Shown: positions 1-12,500 of the stretch, in pieces
Layout of the letters: each line of letters opens with the position of its first letter
How positions within the stretch are numbered: the first letter of the stretch is position 1
Assembly (NCBI GenBank): GCA_019671005.1
Contig: CM033718.1
Coordinates: forward strand, 5,456,001 to 5,520,000
Direction of reading: 5' to 3'
Length of the DNA: 64,000 bases
Origin: Hibiscus mutabilis
Lineage: Eukaryota; Streptophyta; Magnoliopsida; Malvales; Malvaceae
Program-made: the position numbers and the translations under genes
The notes under the pieces: model-generated
The model's input: only the letters and a program-made list of their open reading frames with translations
The model's database searches: none
What the model was told of the DNA's origin: nothing

Positions 1-74
1 ATTTAAGAAAAATTGCATTTTGCTGCTTAAAAATTGTCATCATTCCACACCCTTATCACACCCACTCACGATCA

Positions 75-2540
75 AAGCAAAATGAGGAGAGCTTTGCCAA
101 GTTAGAGGCAGACCTTCATGGCCAGTTGGAACGTGCCTAACAGGAATTAAGGGACACCATCATCAAGTCTCAGTAAGACATGATGAACGAAATATCTCAG
201 TTGTTGGAAGCTCGGCTAGGACCAGATCCGAGAGGCAATAGTACCTTTGAGAATCCTGCCCAAAACTCGGGGGATCACCCTCATGCCCAGGTCGTCCAGA
301 ACCTCCTGCTCGTTGACCCTTCTCTTAATCCCCCACAAGCGGTATCCTCCTCTCACATCGGTCTAGCTCCTCAGACTCAACCGGGAGTGACCTTCGGGAA
401 TCTCAAAATTGTCGGCGACAACATCCCAAACTTTGATGAGTTGGAGAAGTTGAACCAAATAAAGGCGAAATTCACTAAGCAATTAGAAGATACTTGGATA
501 GACCTGGAGGAAAAGTTTCGAGTGAATGAAGATAGGGATGGATCCTATAGGTTAAGTGCTAGGGAACTCAGCTTGGTCCCCGATATGGAGATCCCGTATA
601 AGTTTAAGACCCCCAATTTTGAAAAGTTTGATAGAACCACCTTCCCGTCTATTTACATAGTAATGTTTTGCCGGAAGATGGTTGGGTTTACCAACAACGA
701 GAAGCTCTTAATTCACTATTTTCATGACAGCTTAGTAGGATCTGCTTCGAGGTGGTATAATCAACTGACTAGGGCTCAAATTAAGTCATGGAAAGATCTG
801 ATAAAAGTTTTCACTGATCAGTATAAGCATGTGATCGACATGGTTCCCAACCAACTACTGTTGCAAGGTATAAAACAAAAGTGCAATGAGACCCTTCATG
901 AGTACGCCCAAAGATGGCGTGATGTGACAGCACAAGTTCAACCGCCGCTTCACGAGCAGGAGATCTCCCCAATGTTCGTAGAAATGTTGAAAGGGACACT
1001 CTATGATCGATTGATCAGTAACCCTATTAGCAAATTTGCAGAGATGGTCATGACTGGCAAACACATCGAAGCAACCATTAGGAGTAGAAGAATCGACGGA
1101 GGGGACCATTCACGCAAGCAGTACAAGAAAAAAGGCTACGAGGTGAACAATACCAATGCCTTCAAGTCAACCAAGAACTTCACTATCTCCGAGCCCCAAG
1201 CCCCAATAGGGAATTCCAGAAACTTCAACAAGAGAGAAGATATAGGACCCATGAAGAAAAGAGAGGAGAGATCATTCATTCATTTTCCAATCTCTTACAA
1301 GGAGATCTACTCACAATTGTACAAGGCCGATTTAGTTCGTCTTTATCATGTTACTCTATACAACCCACCTTACCCAGCATGGTATGACCCCAAGGTTCAT
1401 TGCGAATACCATGCCGATGTTCTGAGGCATCCGATTGAAAATTATATGGCGTTCAAGAAGTTTGTTCAGAACTTAATCTGGATCGGGGTCTTACAATTGA
1501 GGGAACCAAGCATGACCAACATTCCCCTACCAAATCACAGAGGCCAATGCGTGAATGCTATTGAAGACGAGAATACCAAAAACCTAGGGAGAACGTGTCT
1601 GAGGTTCGGTCGCCGCTAAAGTGGGTTTTCCAACAGTTATGTATGGCACGCTTTATTGACTGGGGAATGGTGATTGTGGAAGAAGGTTATGGCCTGTATT
1701 GTGAATACCACCAATCAGAAGATCATGAGATTCAAGATTGTGAGGAGTTTCGTTAGCTGATACAAGCTATGATGGATAGGAAAGGGATTTAGTTTTTTGA
1801 AGAAGAGAGTGGAAGGAAGGAAGTGGAAGTCTGTGCATTAGAAAGCCAAGAGACCAAGTATAGTGCCAAAAGACCGCTCGTTCTTGGTCTCAAGCCAAGC
1901 GAAACAAGCGCACCGAAGGTAACCCCTAAGGTGATAATTACTTCTCCGAGGTCGTTTCTTTTCAAGGATACGAAGATGGTTCCCTGTAACTACACTGCAA
2001 GCATCACAACGCCGGGTTCCTCTAGTTTATATGAAGGAGAGAACGTGGAAATAGGGATGAAACCCATTTAAGAAGAAAATTTGGAGCCCAAGGACGGAGA
2101 GGTAAATAATGTAGGGCATCTCACGAGGAGTGGCTGATGCTATGCTCCCGAGAATCTAAGGGCACCAGAGGAACCAAAAGAGAAAGATAATGAGGTCAAA
2201 GTTCAACCCGAGAAAGTTTTCAGAGATGAACCGCCATCGAGAATCAAAGAGTCAATCACAGAAACTCAAGCTCAAGAGTTTTTGAAGTTTTTGAAGCACA
2301 TCGAGTACAACGTTGTCGACCAGCTTCAGAGACAGCCAGCTCGAATCTCTATGCTTGATCTCTTACTGAATTCAGAGAAGCATCGTGAGGCCCTGTTGAA
2401 AGTTTTGAATGAGACCTATGTTGTAAAGTATATCTCAATTAGGAGGTTAGATCAGATTGTCATCTATATCACTAACATTAATCACATTACCTTTGGTGAT
2501 GATGAAATCTCGGGGAAGGTACGGGATCCACCAAGGCCCT
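75..2540 (+). pseudogene. T1 gag (capsid/nucleocapsid) region, broken
   Basis: Gag packages element RNA. The longest open stretch starts at the ATG at 180 and runs 479 codons. The same frame continues upstream to about 75 as a charged, coiled-coil-like segment (EESFAKLEADLHGQLERA) interrupted by two TAA stops, so the true start is further 5'. A Retrotrans_gag-like domain lies at about residues 140-300 (FPSIYIVMFCRKMVG, WYNQLTRAQIKSWKDL, YAQRWRDVTAQVQPPL). Towards the C-terminus is a zinc-knuckle-like C-x2-H-x5-H-x4-(C to Y) motif (CEYHADVLRHPIENY). A second module after the stop at 1617-1619, in another frame near 1690-1756, reads CEYHQSEDHEIQDC and is followed by TAG at 1754. The 2282-2542 stretch is the protease-proximal Gag tail. 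Confidence 0.85.
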
Positions 2541-2913
2541 AAACATCACCACTCACTACAAATGTCATGTATTACCGGGCGTGCTCATTGATAATGGCTC
2601 CACGCTAAATGTTATGCCATTAGCTACACTACAGCGACTACCGATCGACAATTCACATATGCAACCTTATCATAATATAGTGTGAGCTTTTAATGGGACC
2701 TAGAGAGATATGGTTGGGAAAATAGAAGTACCCCTGCTCATTGGTCCCACCAAATATGTGGTCGATTTTGTGGCTATGGATATTCGGACATCTTACAACT
2801 GCTTGTTAGGGAGGCCATGGATACAATTAGTGACAGTGAATGCCAAAGAAGACATCGTCGCTTTAGTGACTTCGGACACATCATACATCCACACTGACGA
2901 GGAAGTGATGTAG
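2541..2913 (+). pseudogene. T1 aspartic protease domain
   Basis: The segment at about 2575-2640 reads VLIDNGSTLNVMP, the Tat-type version of the retropepsin active-site loop (D-N-G-S in place of D-T/S-G). The C-terminal half is open from 2710 and contains YNCLLGRPWIQ, the conserved LGRPW block near the end of plant gypsy proteases. The enzyme would cut the Gag-Pol polyprotein. A TAG near 2701 and a terminal TAG at 2911 interrupt the frame, so no functional polyprotein can be made. Confidence 0.75.
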
Positions 2914-3727
2914 TGTGCCTTTAGGGCTTGGAACTTGTCAATGCTACCTTTGTTGCCGAAGGAAACAAGATTTCATGCCCTAATCTGTCCAATTACAAAA
3001 GATGATGGTGTATGAAACCCTAGGTAAAGGAGCGAAGAAAAAGAAAGGCTTGGGAAAGAATCTGCAAGAACATCTTCGTCCCATCAAGGTGATCCACAAA
3101 GCTCACCACTTCAGATTCGGTTACAAGCCAAATTTTTATATAAAATGCAAGAATGGAAGAGGAAGCAAGAGCAAAAAAAGGCTAGGTTTAGAGGAGAGGA
3201 CAGTCTATGGGCCCTTATCATCTATGGAGACTTCAATGGTGCCCTTATATCTGGCAAAATTCAGAACCCGGAGGTGGATGTCCAAGAGACGAACCGAGAA
3301 GGCGAGAGTTGCCTCCAAGAAAAGTTGATCAGTGAGGTTCTCGAAGAGATAAATGCGGACATGATTGGCGACGAGTTTCTGGCCAATATTCGCCCTTGCC
3401 TTCTAGGAGAAGAGCTCAACAACTGGACCTTTGGGGACGTACCGACATTTTCTAGGAACAAGTCAAAGTAATGCTAAGAACAATCCCATTACTTTTGCTT
3501 GAAAGTAACGGACATCCTTTGTAAAAGGGGAAGCTATGTCATATCTATCCATGTTAAATGAAATATACCATGTTTACATTTTCCTTCTCAAATGGCAAAC
3601 ACAACATTCATTTCATTCAATTTCATTTATTACTTTACTTATTTGTTTGTTTGTTTGCTTATTTATATATATTTATTTGTTCACATCATAAACTATACTT
3701 GTCCTTTCCCAATACGTATTTTCAAAA

Positions 3728-5043
3728 TTGTGCATGCCTCTTAATGTTAACTGTATGAATGATGTGGAACCTAATCCTGGAGTAGATTTCGAACGACCTA
3801 CATACTTAGCGAAAGTAGAAGATGATGATGATGGGATTCCTGATGAGCTGCTAAGAATGATGGCTAGTGAAGAAAGGCAAATTCTCCCACACCAAGAGAG
3901 GATAGAGGTTTTAAATTTGAGAACTAAAGAAGGAAGGAAAGAAGTAAAGATCGGAGGTGCCCTGATGCCAAAAATTAAGTAGGAGTTGGTGGAATTGCTT
4001 GTAGAATTTAATGATGTATTCGCGTGGTCATACCAAGATATGCCAGGCCTAAACATAGATATTGTAATATATAAGCTCCCATTAGGTCGGAATGCAAGCC
4101 TGTCCAGCAGAAGCTTCAAAAAAATGAGGACGGACGTGTTGTTGAAAATTAGAGAAGATGTAAAGAAACAGTTTGAAGCTAGTTTTTAGAAGTTCCTAAG
4201 TACCCAGAATGGGTGGCTAACATAGTGCCGGTACTGAAAAAGAATGGAAAGGTGCTTATGTTTGTGGATTATAGGGACCTTAATAAGGCGAGCCCCAAAG
4301 ACAATTTCCCTTTACCTCATATTGATACTCTAGTTGACAATACTGCAGGGCATACTTGGTTTTTCTTTATGAATGGTTTCTCAGGGTACAACCAGATCAA
4401 AATGTATCCCGAGGATATGGAGAAGACTACTTTTGTGACCATATAGGGCATATTGTGCTATAAGGTAATGCATTTTGGGTTGAAGAACGTTGGGGCCACG
4501 TATCAAAAAGCCACTGTGACCTTCTTCCATGACATGATGCATAAGGAGATTGAGGTGTACGTGGATGCCATGATAGCCATGTCTCGAACCGAAGAAGAAC
4601 ACATTCAAAATCTGTGAAAACTCTTCCAAAGGCTAAGAAAGTTTCAGCTAAAGCTCAACCTAGCCAAATGTACCTTTGTAGTTACATCAGGAAAACTTTT
4701 GGGGTTTGTGGTGAGTTAGAAAGGTATTGACATTAATCATGGCAAGGTGAAAGTAATCCAAGATCTTCCACCACCTCAAACTCAAAAGGAGGTCCGAGGA
4801 TTTTTGGGAAGACTGAATTACATCTCCCAGTTCATATCCCAGTTGACCGACAGGTGTGACCCCGTCTTTAGATTGCTCTGGAAGAATAACCCGGGAGTTT
4901 GGGATGAAGAATGTCAAGAAGCTCTAGAAAAGATCAAGAAGTATTTGGCCAATCCTCCGATCTTAGTAGCACCAGTACCAGATATGTCGTTGATTCTATA
5001 CTTGGCAGTTTTTGAAAACTCTATGGGCTGTATGTTGGGGCAG
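3728..5043 (+). pseudogene. T1 reverse transcriptase, catalytic site altered
   Basis: The RT leader (EPNPGVDFERPTYLA) is followed at 3986 by the pre-RT segment LLVEFNDVFAWSYQDMPG. The RT core runs from 4213: VPVLKKNGKVLMFVDYRDLN, ASPKDNFPLPHID, GFSGYNQIKM. The catalytic YVDD box is YVDA here (gcc at 4567-4569), which removes one metal-binding aspartate. Stops interrupt the frame at 3980, 4186, 4444 (Trp expected), 4615 (Arg expected) and 4717 (Gln expected). The thumb/connection segment LPPPQTQKEVRGFLGRLNYI starts near 4765. This copy cannot make active RT. Confidence 0.9.
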
Positions 5044-5830
5044 TAAAATGAAACAGGAAAAAAAGAAAGGGTGATCTATTACTTGAGCAAGAAATTCACC
5101 GAGTGTGAGACACAATACCCATTGATCCAAAGGTTATGTTGCGCATTGGTATAGGCTACTAAGCGGCTCCGACAATACATGTTATATCAAACCACTTGCT
5201 TAATCTCCCGATTAGATCCGTTGAAGTTTTTTATAGAAGCACCAGCATTGATCGGGAAAGTGGCCCATTGGCAAATGCTTTTGTCAGAATTCGACATCGT
5301 TTATGTGAGTTAGAAGACGGTAAAAGAAAGTATGGTGGCAAATCTTTTAGCAAGCCATGCCTTAGATAATTATGAACCATTAGATTTTAGCTTCCCAGAT
5401 GAAGATCTGATCTGTGATTTGTCCTAAGGGACTTCTACTATCGAGAAAGAATGATGGAAGCTTTATCTTGACGGGGCATCGAATACCCTAGGTGACGGAA
5501 TATGGGTAGTTTTGGTCTCCCTAGACAATGTCTACTACCCTTCCACAAGCATGTTGGAATTCTTTTGCACCAACAATATAGCCGAGTATGAGGCTTGTGT
5601 CATGAGACTCTAAGCGGCCATAGAGAGAAAGGTCAAGGTGCTTCGGGTTTTCGGAGACTTTTCTTTGGTGATTTATCAGCTTCGGAAAGAATGGGAGACT
5701 AGAGATCCAAAGTTGACCAAATACTACGACTTGATCCAAGATTTGGCCAAAGATTTTGAAGAAATCAGTTTCACCTACTTGCCAAGAGAGAATAATTAGA
5801 TGGTCGATGCCCTGGCGACTCTGGCGGCCA
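5044..5830 (+). pseudogene. T1 dual RNase H region (RT-linked RNase H plus second RNase H)
   Basis: After the TAA near 5044 the RT-linked RNase H continues with RVIYYLSKKFTECETQYPLI and TKRLRQYML. A spacer leads into a second RNase H at about 5455: WKLYLDGASNTLGDGIWVV with the first catalytic Asp, then NNIAEYEACVMRL with the Glu, GDFSLVIYQL with the second Asp, and ENN*MVDALATLA with the final Asp. Carrying this extra plant-type RNase H is the diagnostic feature of Tat/Ogre elements. TAG or TAA stops fall at 5152, 5311, 5611 and 5797; a TGA near 5453 replaces an expected Trp. Confidence 0.85.
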
Positions 5831-7112
5831 TGTTCAAAGCAAGCCAGGCAACCGAGATGGGGCCAATCGAAATACAAACCTTTGAAGTACTAGTTCATTG
5901 CTATAGTTTGGAAGAAAAGGAGGATGGAAACCCGTGGTATTTTGACATCCTCCAATACATCAAGTTCAAGACTTATCCAAAGGGGGCTGATGATAATGAC
6001 AAAAAGACTATCAGAAGGTTAGCTTCGGGGTACGTCTTTGAAGGAGAAAATTTGTACAAAAGAAGCAAGGATTAGATGCTGTTGAGGTGTGTCAGTGCTC
6101 GGGAAGTTGGAACCATTTTAGTAGAGGTTTACGGAGGCTTATGTGGGACCCACGCCAGCGGGTTCTCTATGGCCAGAAAAATCATGAGATATGGCTATTT
6201 CTGGTCAACTATGGAGGAATGTTGCATCAATTATGTGAAGAAATGTCACAAATGTCAAATCTATGCCGATAAGATACACTTCCCGCCGGTGCCTCTTCAC
6301 ACCATGAATTCACCGTGACCCTTTGCTACTTAGGGAATGGACGTCATTAGTCAGATACATCCAAAGGCTTCCAATGGGCACCGTTTCATCCTAGTGGCTA
6401 TCGTTTACTTCACCAAGTGGGTGGAAGCTTCCTTATACGCTAATATTACAAGAGCGACGATTTGCAAGTTTCTCAAGAAGGAAATTATATGTAGCTATGG
6501 TTTGCCCGAAAGAATCATCACCGATAATGCTTCTAATTTGAACAACAAGATGATGACCGAGGTATGTGAACAATTCAAGGTTGTACACCATAATTCTACC
6601 ATTTATCGCCCTAAGATGAACGAAGCGGTATAAGCGACAAATAAGAATATTAAGAAGATCATAGCAAAAACTACGGAGACGTTCAAGGATTGGCATGCGA
6701 GGCTTTCTTTCGCCTTGTTTGCCTATCGGACATTCGTGAGAACTTCTACCGGGGCAACGCCATATTTCTTAGTATACGACACCGAACCGTCGAAGTGGAA
6801 ATTCTGTCACTTCAAATTTTGAATGAAGTAAAGTTGGATGAAGCCAAATAGATGCAAGTTAGGTTTGATCAGTTGAACCTCATTGACGAGAAAAGATTGA
6901 AAGCTATTTCCCATAATCAAATGTACCAGAAGCGAATTATGCGAGCTTATAACAAGAAAGTTCGCCCGAGGGAGATATGGTGCTAAAAAAGATCTTATTG
7001 AATCAAAAAGACTTTAGGGGAAAATGGATGCCAAACTGGGAAAGGCCCTATGTCGTGAAAATGGCCTTCTCTAGCGGAGCGTTAATTCTAACAGAGATGG
7101 ATGGAAAGAATT
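5831..7112 (+). pseudogene. T1 integrase, DDE glutamate replaced by a stop
   Basis: The N-terminal zinc domain reads THASGFSMARKIMRYGYFW then CHKCQIYADKIH (C-x2-C visible). The rve core has its first Asp in GMDVISQIHPKASNGHRF and its second in ERIITDNASNL. The conserved catalytic Glu is expected where a TAA lies at 6631-6633, just before ATNKNIKKI. Further stops are at 6073, 6316 and 6331; the last two replace expected Trp codons. A C-terminal segment with KRIMRAYNKKVRP and frameshifts ends near 7112. Insertion activity is impossible from this copy. Confidence 0.85.
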
Positions 7113-8720
7113 GAGCAACCCAATAAACTCAGACTCCATCAAGAAGTATCACGCATAAAAAAAGGAAAAAAAAGAAAAGAAAAGGAAAACGAGGGTTTAA
7201 GGAGAAAACCCAAAAATGGGCGCCTTAAAACCAAATAAGGATATGGATTGAAAATCTGAAAATGACGGTTTAGATAGAATTGAGTTTTGACATCCAATTG
7301 ACGAGCCTCGTTCCAGTTAAAGGGTTTTGCTTCGGTCTTCATAATGTTGGAGATAACCAAGTGTGGTTAGGGAGAGATCTGCCGAAGTTGATAGGTTTAC
7401 GTCATTCACACAGTTGACATCTCCTATTTCTCTTTCTCTCTTCTCATGTTTGCCATGACTTTCCAAGTTATCCTAATAAATAAAATTATATTCTAGTTTC
7501 TTTTTATCTATTCCATATTTATTCCGCGGGTAGGTTGACATGGAAATGGAAAAAGACAAAGGATTTTGTGGCATTACTATGGTCTAACCTATTAAGTGCA
7601 GGTTTTTTCCCAGTTAAGAAAAAAGATCGCCAAAATTACAGCAAAAAGATATCGGAGGTAAAGTTGATAAGATCTATCGTGGAAAGACATTAAACACTAT
7701 TCATACTGAAGTCCGAGGGACCATGGATGAAAACCCGCAAGGGCACCCAAGAGAAAAATAAGAAAAAATAAAGGAAAAAAACAAAAGAAAGAAAGAAAAG
7801 AAATTTCTCTAGAGTGAAATCCTGAAATGAGACTTAGAACAAAAGGTTCGAGAACTCAAAAAATGGGCATGAAGGGTGAACCTGAGTGAGGGAGGAAGCG
7901 CCCCCATCGTGAAGAAGAAAAACATAGGATGCGACCAAAAAGGGGGAAAAGGGAAAATTGCTCGAGAAAATTTGAGGCTGTTATCATTCATGCATCATGT
8001 CTAGTCAGGCATCCCCAGGTTAGGAGCATGCTATCTCTTATCATTACAAACTTGGCATCCCCTTTTGCAGATAATCACAACGAAGATTGAGTACCTCCTA
8101 AGGTTGAGGCTCGTCCAAATAGGTCTAAGATGAATGGAACCTTCATGACATGAATTATCATTTGCTCTTTACCATTTCAGAGGGACGCATTAGCACACTT
8201 TACTTTTCGCCACTTCGGGGAAGCAAAGTTATTTGGATCCATTCAACGCCGTCTCAGAAGGATGAGTCGTCTAAAGGCAAGTTGGTTTGTCTACTGCCGT
8301 TTCGGAAGGACATCCCAGTAGTACCCAGTTTGCTTTCTGCCACTTCGAGGAAGCAAAGTTATTCAGATACATCTATTGCCGTTTTGGAAGAATAAGCCAT
8401 TTGAGGTTAGCTGGTTTGTCTGCTGCCATTTTGAAAAAACATCCTAGCGCCGCTCAGTTTGCTTTTCGCCGCTTTAGGGAAGCAAGGTTATTTGGATTCA
8501 TTCGCTGCTACTTCAGAGGAATGAGTCGTTCCTGAACTAGGCTGTTCGTTGTCGCTTCGGATGGACATGTCAGGGCTACCCAGTTGTTTTTGCTACTTCA
8601 GGAAAACAAGACATTTGGATTTGCTCGATGCCATTCTGGAAGAGCAAATCGTCCAACAGGGAAGTAGGACAAAATTAGTGCTTATGGTCTTTGCTTTATT
8701 CTTGTTCCACAAGTATAAGC
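7113..8720 (+). other. T1 3' non-coding region
   Basis: This part lies between integrase and the polypurine tract. It holds purine-rich runs (7150-7190 and 7750-7810) and a segment at about 7981-8035 that also occurs in A2 at about 41348-41420 (shared string CATTCATGCATCAT, then AGGAGCATGCT). Short open frames here have no recognisable domains and are not called as genes. Confidence 0.6.
8200..8650 (+). repeat. Minisatellite, about 130-bp unit, about 3.5 copies
   Basis: Diverged tandem units are marked by GGAAGCAAAGTTATT-like strings beginning near 8221, 8351 and 8480 and a degenerate one near 8604, so the spacing is 120-130 bp. Each unit also carries TTTCGGAAGGACAT-like and GAATGAGTCGT-like strings. 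The array sits just upstream of the polypurine tract, where Tat/Ogre elements often carry tandem repeats. Overlapping open frames are by-products of the repeat. Confidence 0.75.
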
Positions 8721-8733
8721 AAAGAGGGGAAGC
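8721..8733 (+). other. T1 polypurine tract
   Basis: AAAGAGGGGAAGC lies directly before the LTR start TGTAATCACTAATTTT. It would prime plus-strand DNA synthesis. The related element A2 has AAAGAGGTGCAGT at the same place (43691-43703), which supports both boundaries. Confidence 0.75.
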
Positions 8734-11700
8734 TGTAATCACTAATTTTATCTGGGGTATTAACCCGTTTTTATATTTTGCAATAATGAGCTATGTTTAT
8801 TTACTTTATCTATTTTATGTATGGTCAAAACCCCAAAAAATTTAATTACTAATGCTATTTTAATATATATTTTTATTTATTATCTAATTTACTATCATGT
8901 TATATTATATCATTTTATGTTTGGTTATTATGTTATTATCCATTTGAGAAACCCCTAAATATTACTAGTTATATATATTCTGTTATTATGTTATTGATAT
9001 AATGTTATGTTGATATAGTATCATAATTAGTGATATTACTATTATTATAATTATTATTACCGTTTCCTATTATTTATTATATATTACTATTTATTACTAT
9101 TATTATGTTTATTAAATTAAAATCAGAAAAGAAAAATTATAAACTATAAGCTGTATTAATTTATAAAATCAGCCCAATATATAATAAAAAGCCCAAGTCC
9201 TTTGTTATCAGTCCATGTACAGCTAAAAAACCCAAAAAAACATATTACATGTGTTTGGCCCGATTGGGCCCATAACTAAACAAACCCTAAAGCTTTAATC
9301 TGATAAAAAAACTCTAATGTGCCCATTATTTGCAGCCGCCTCATCAGCCACCGTTGGATCCAGATCACATTGGACGACTCAGATCATCCCCGTGGCACGT
9401 GCGAGCCACGCGTGACTCCTCGGCTCTCCCCACATGCGCGTGAAGGTCGTTCTATCTACCACGTCAAGGCCACGCGCACCAGTTGGGATTCTAAATCCGC
9501 ATCCACGTACGCTGAGAGAGCCAATGACCCCACGCCACCTCTGCACCGCCTTGCCATGCCAGTCACCACACCGAGGCTGGTCCATCCTCTTCATATAAGA
9601 GCCATCGCATGCAAAGAAACAAACGAATGTCAGATTGCAACCGCAAAAAACAAGGATTTTAGCATATCAGGGACACAAAATTTAGAGATAAATCTAACCA
9701 AAAAATACAGTAGCCACTAAGAAATTTTAGAAAGTTTTTCTATTTTTTCTAAAACATGTAATATTTAGGGTATAAACACAGAAACCCTAAGCTATTGTAT
9801 TCATTCTGAAAATCAGTGAAATAGAAAACAAAAAGGCAGAAAACCTCAAAGCATTTGAGAGGTAACCTTTATCTCTTTTCTTCATATCATTATCATCATC
9901 AAAGCATACAGATTAAGATCTTAGATTTGTTTACCTTCGATTTTGTTTTTCTTTTCGTGTCGGTTAGTCTTTGAATGTCCCTCTTTCTCTGATTGGCATC
10001 CTCACGCACTGATGACAAGCCTATTGCCCTTGTTGGGGCCATGAATGGTGAGTCGGACGAGGGATGTTTCGGAGGAGGTAGGGTTTATGTCATTCTCATA
10101 AAAGAAAGGAAAGAGTTTACTTAAAAAAATGGGAATGAAGTTGAGTTTGGTTTTATGGTGTAAAAAAGGGGGTTTTAAGGTTTTCAGCGCCGGCCAACGA
10201 TGGCCGGAATGGAGGTTCACGGCGGTCGGTCATCGAATTCTAGAAAAATGGCGTTTTCTATGCTTAGGGATGAACACCACGATGGTGTTCATCCTCGTTC
10301 TGGGAATTGAATAAGGTGTTTGAGGGAACTCAGTGTGGGTTTATACCAAAAGAGGCAAAAAATAGAATGATTTTGTATTATATACCTGGTCCCCGTTTTA
10401 AAAGTGGGTAAATTACCATTTAAAACCCTCTGCCCTGTTATAATCGCTTCGTAAGGGGTTTCGCACACTTAAATAACACCATTAGTCCTCCCGCGTGGGT
10501 AAATTACGCCTAAAAGGGGCTTTCGCCTTTTATAATTTCGTCCTTAATCCTTTGAACTTTACAAATATTTGCAATTCGGCCCTCTTTTAGCCAAATCTGT
10601 TATGTTCTTCTGATTCAGCCCGTAGAGTTTTTTTCTTTACGTTTTGGTCCGTATTTTAGTGTATTAACCCCCTGGTCATCATGCATTTTTAATCCCTGTA
10701 CAGTTCCTTTTTATTTAGCTTGCAGCATTTAACTTCATATTAGGTGTTTTTGATCATTTATGGTAAATTTGTTAAATGATGCCTTGATGTGTATATGCAT
10801 GTTTGTTATACTAGTGTAATACATGCTTTTATAATACATATGGAATATGTAATATATGTTATTTTCATGATATATGGTACATATGTACAATATAGTCTTT
10901 ACGTGAAGTATAATGTATATTTGTTATAATATAAATATATATAATGTAGTTTTTTATGATAATGTATGTAATATGGGGTTCTCTCACGTATATAATATAA
11001 GTTTTTATAATATATATATATATATTAGTTTTTATAATATGTATAATACATAGCTTTTGTAATATATATAATATGGTTTTAAATATATACATTGTTTTCT
11101 TTATACAGTGGAATATATTTATGTGCTTGGGCTTTGGGGCTTGCTTAGTTTGAATAGTTTAGGCCTTGTTTATGTTTTTGAGCTTAGGGTTAGTCCTAGC
11201 TTAGTGGGCCTTGGGCTTAGTTTAGGTGGGCTTTGTGTTTGTTAAAGTCTTTAGGTTAGTTTAGAATTAATTTAATTAATTTAGGTCGTCTGCTTGTCTA
11301 ATAGGGGCACGATCCTTGAATTAATTAAGTTAATTCTAGGATTAGACTCTTTAGAGCCTTAGTTAGATTTAGGTTCGGATTAACTTAATGAATTTAAATT
11401 TATCTTCGGCTTATTGGGATAAATATTAAATTAATTAAATAAATTGAACATTTCTTAATCACTTTTAGGATAAAATCAATTGCAAGTTTAGGTTGACATT
11501 TAATTTTAAAACCATGGTGAATTAACTCAATTTGTTTTAAACAATGTTCTTGGCTTATTGGAACACTAGTTTAAAATCGATTGAATTAATTATCGTATCA
11601 CAAGATAACTCATAATTTGTTAAGATTTTTTAGTCTTTTAGGGCTAATTGATTTAGGGTTGATACTAGAATCACCTAATTAGCAATTAGATCACTAATTA

Positions 11701-12500
11701 AATTTCCATAATTTGGGCTTTTTAGGTTAGGGCTTTTAGTGGGCCTTTGTGTGTTTAATCTCAAGCCCTTGTTTGACATTCATTTTATTTGTCATCATTT
11801 GGCCCATTTGATTTACATGTTAATTAATTTCACCCATAAAAAGGGAGGTAGTCATTAATTCCGACATTTGTGTTGTAACAATCCGAGCTTAAAAGATGTT
11901 GACCAAATGTTTGAATTAATCCTTATGGACTCAAGGTAAAATTAAAACTTAACCAAATCATTACATCATATTTAAAGTGCTTGCATCATGCATAAAGGTG
12001 ACGTGCGGGATTCGAAGCATAAATTAACACAACAGTCGGGTTTATTCGATGCCGGTTTAATCTATGGTCCGATGTATCATCAACCTTATTAATTAAATGT
12101 CCAATTAATTCTGACCCACCAATTTGATAAAGCCCGTGTAATTAAGGATAAATTTTCAATTAAGTACACCGATTTAAATTCAATTTAAATTCCATCAATT
12201 TGAAACAACAAATATTCAAGTACCAATTCCCGGGCGTGATGGGAGTGCTAATCATTCTCCACGCGTAACTAACTCCCGGTTCCTTTCATAATGAATCTTT
12301 GATTTTCTATGGTTTCCGACCTACCTTAACCAAGTGGACAATGTCGACTCCAAGTTTTTTTTATCGTTTTGAAAAAAATGAAGATTTTCAAAAGTGATCC
12401 CTTTTAAAACCAATTTTCAAAGAATGGTTTTGGGACAACCCGTAGCATCGAACTCATGAAACCCTCCATATGATTTTTCAAAAGGAAAAAGGTCGCTACA
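8734..12500 (+). mobile_element. T1 3' LTR, about 3.77 kb
   Basis: It starts TGTAATCACTAATTTT after the polypurine tract and ends TCGCTACA; both ends match the A2 LTR (43704-47067). Shared internal blocks include the segment at 11230-11500 (homologous to about 35270-35500 and 45920-46170) and the terminal block from GTTTCCGACCTACC near 12314. A TATA-like box at 9593 is followed by the probable transcript start. An AT-rich stretch lies at 10760-11100. The 133-codon open frame at 9319-9720 lies in this LTR and resembles no family I know. No target duplication can be checked because the 5' end is missing. Confidence 0.8.
9591..9600 (+). promoter_or_regulatory. Probable LTR TATA box
   Basis: TCATATAAGA follows a GC-richer stretch in the T1 LTR. 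The A2 LTR has GGTTATATAAGAGCC at about 44608-44622 in the equivalent place. Inferred to be the core promoter. Confidence 0.5.

Larger units (their letters stand above)
1..12500 (+). mobile_element. Tat/Ogre-lineage Ty3/gypsy retrotransposon T1, 5' end outside window
   Basis: Domains read in the order gag, aspartic protease, reverse transcriptase, RNase H, a second RNase H and integrase. They are followed by about 1.6 kb of non-coding DNA, a polypurine tract and a very long 3' LTR. The second RNase H between the RT-linked RNase H and integrase, the long LTR and the Gag motif with C-x2-H and H-x4-C pairs are Tat/Ogre hallmarks. The 5' LTR and primer site lie before base 1. All reading frames carry stops, so the copy is dead. 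The assignment rests on recognised protein motifs; the exact lineage name is from memory of the family. Confidence 0.9.

Noticed and set aside
8150..8845. Overlapping open frames of 81-98 codons
   Set aside because: They follow the minisatellite and the LTR start; their repeats reflect DNA tandem units.
9319..9720. 133-codon frame in the T1 LTR
   Set aside because: It lies in LTR promoter/leader DNA, has no recognisable domain, and no matching frame was seen in the A2 LTR.
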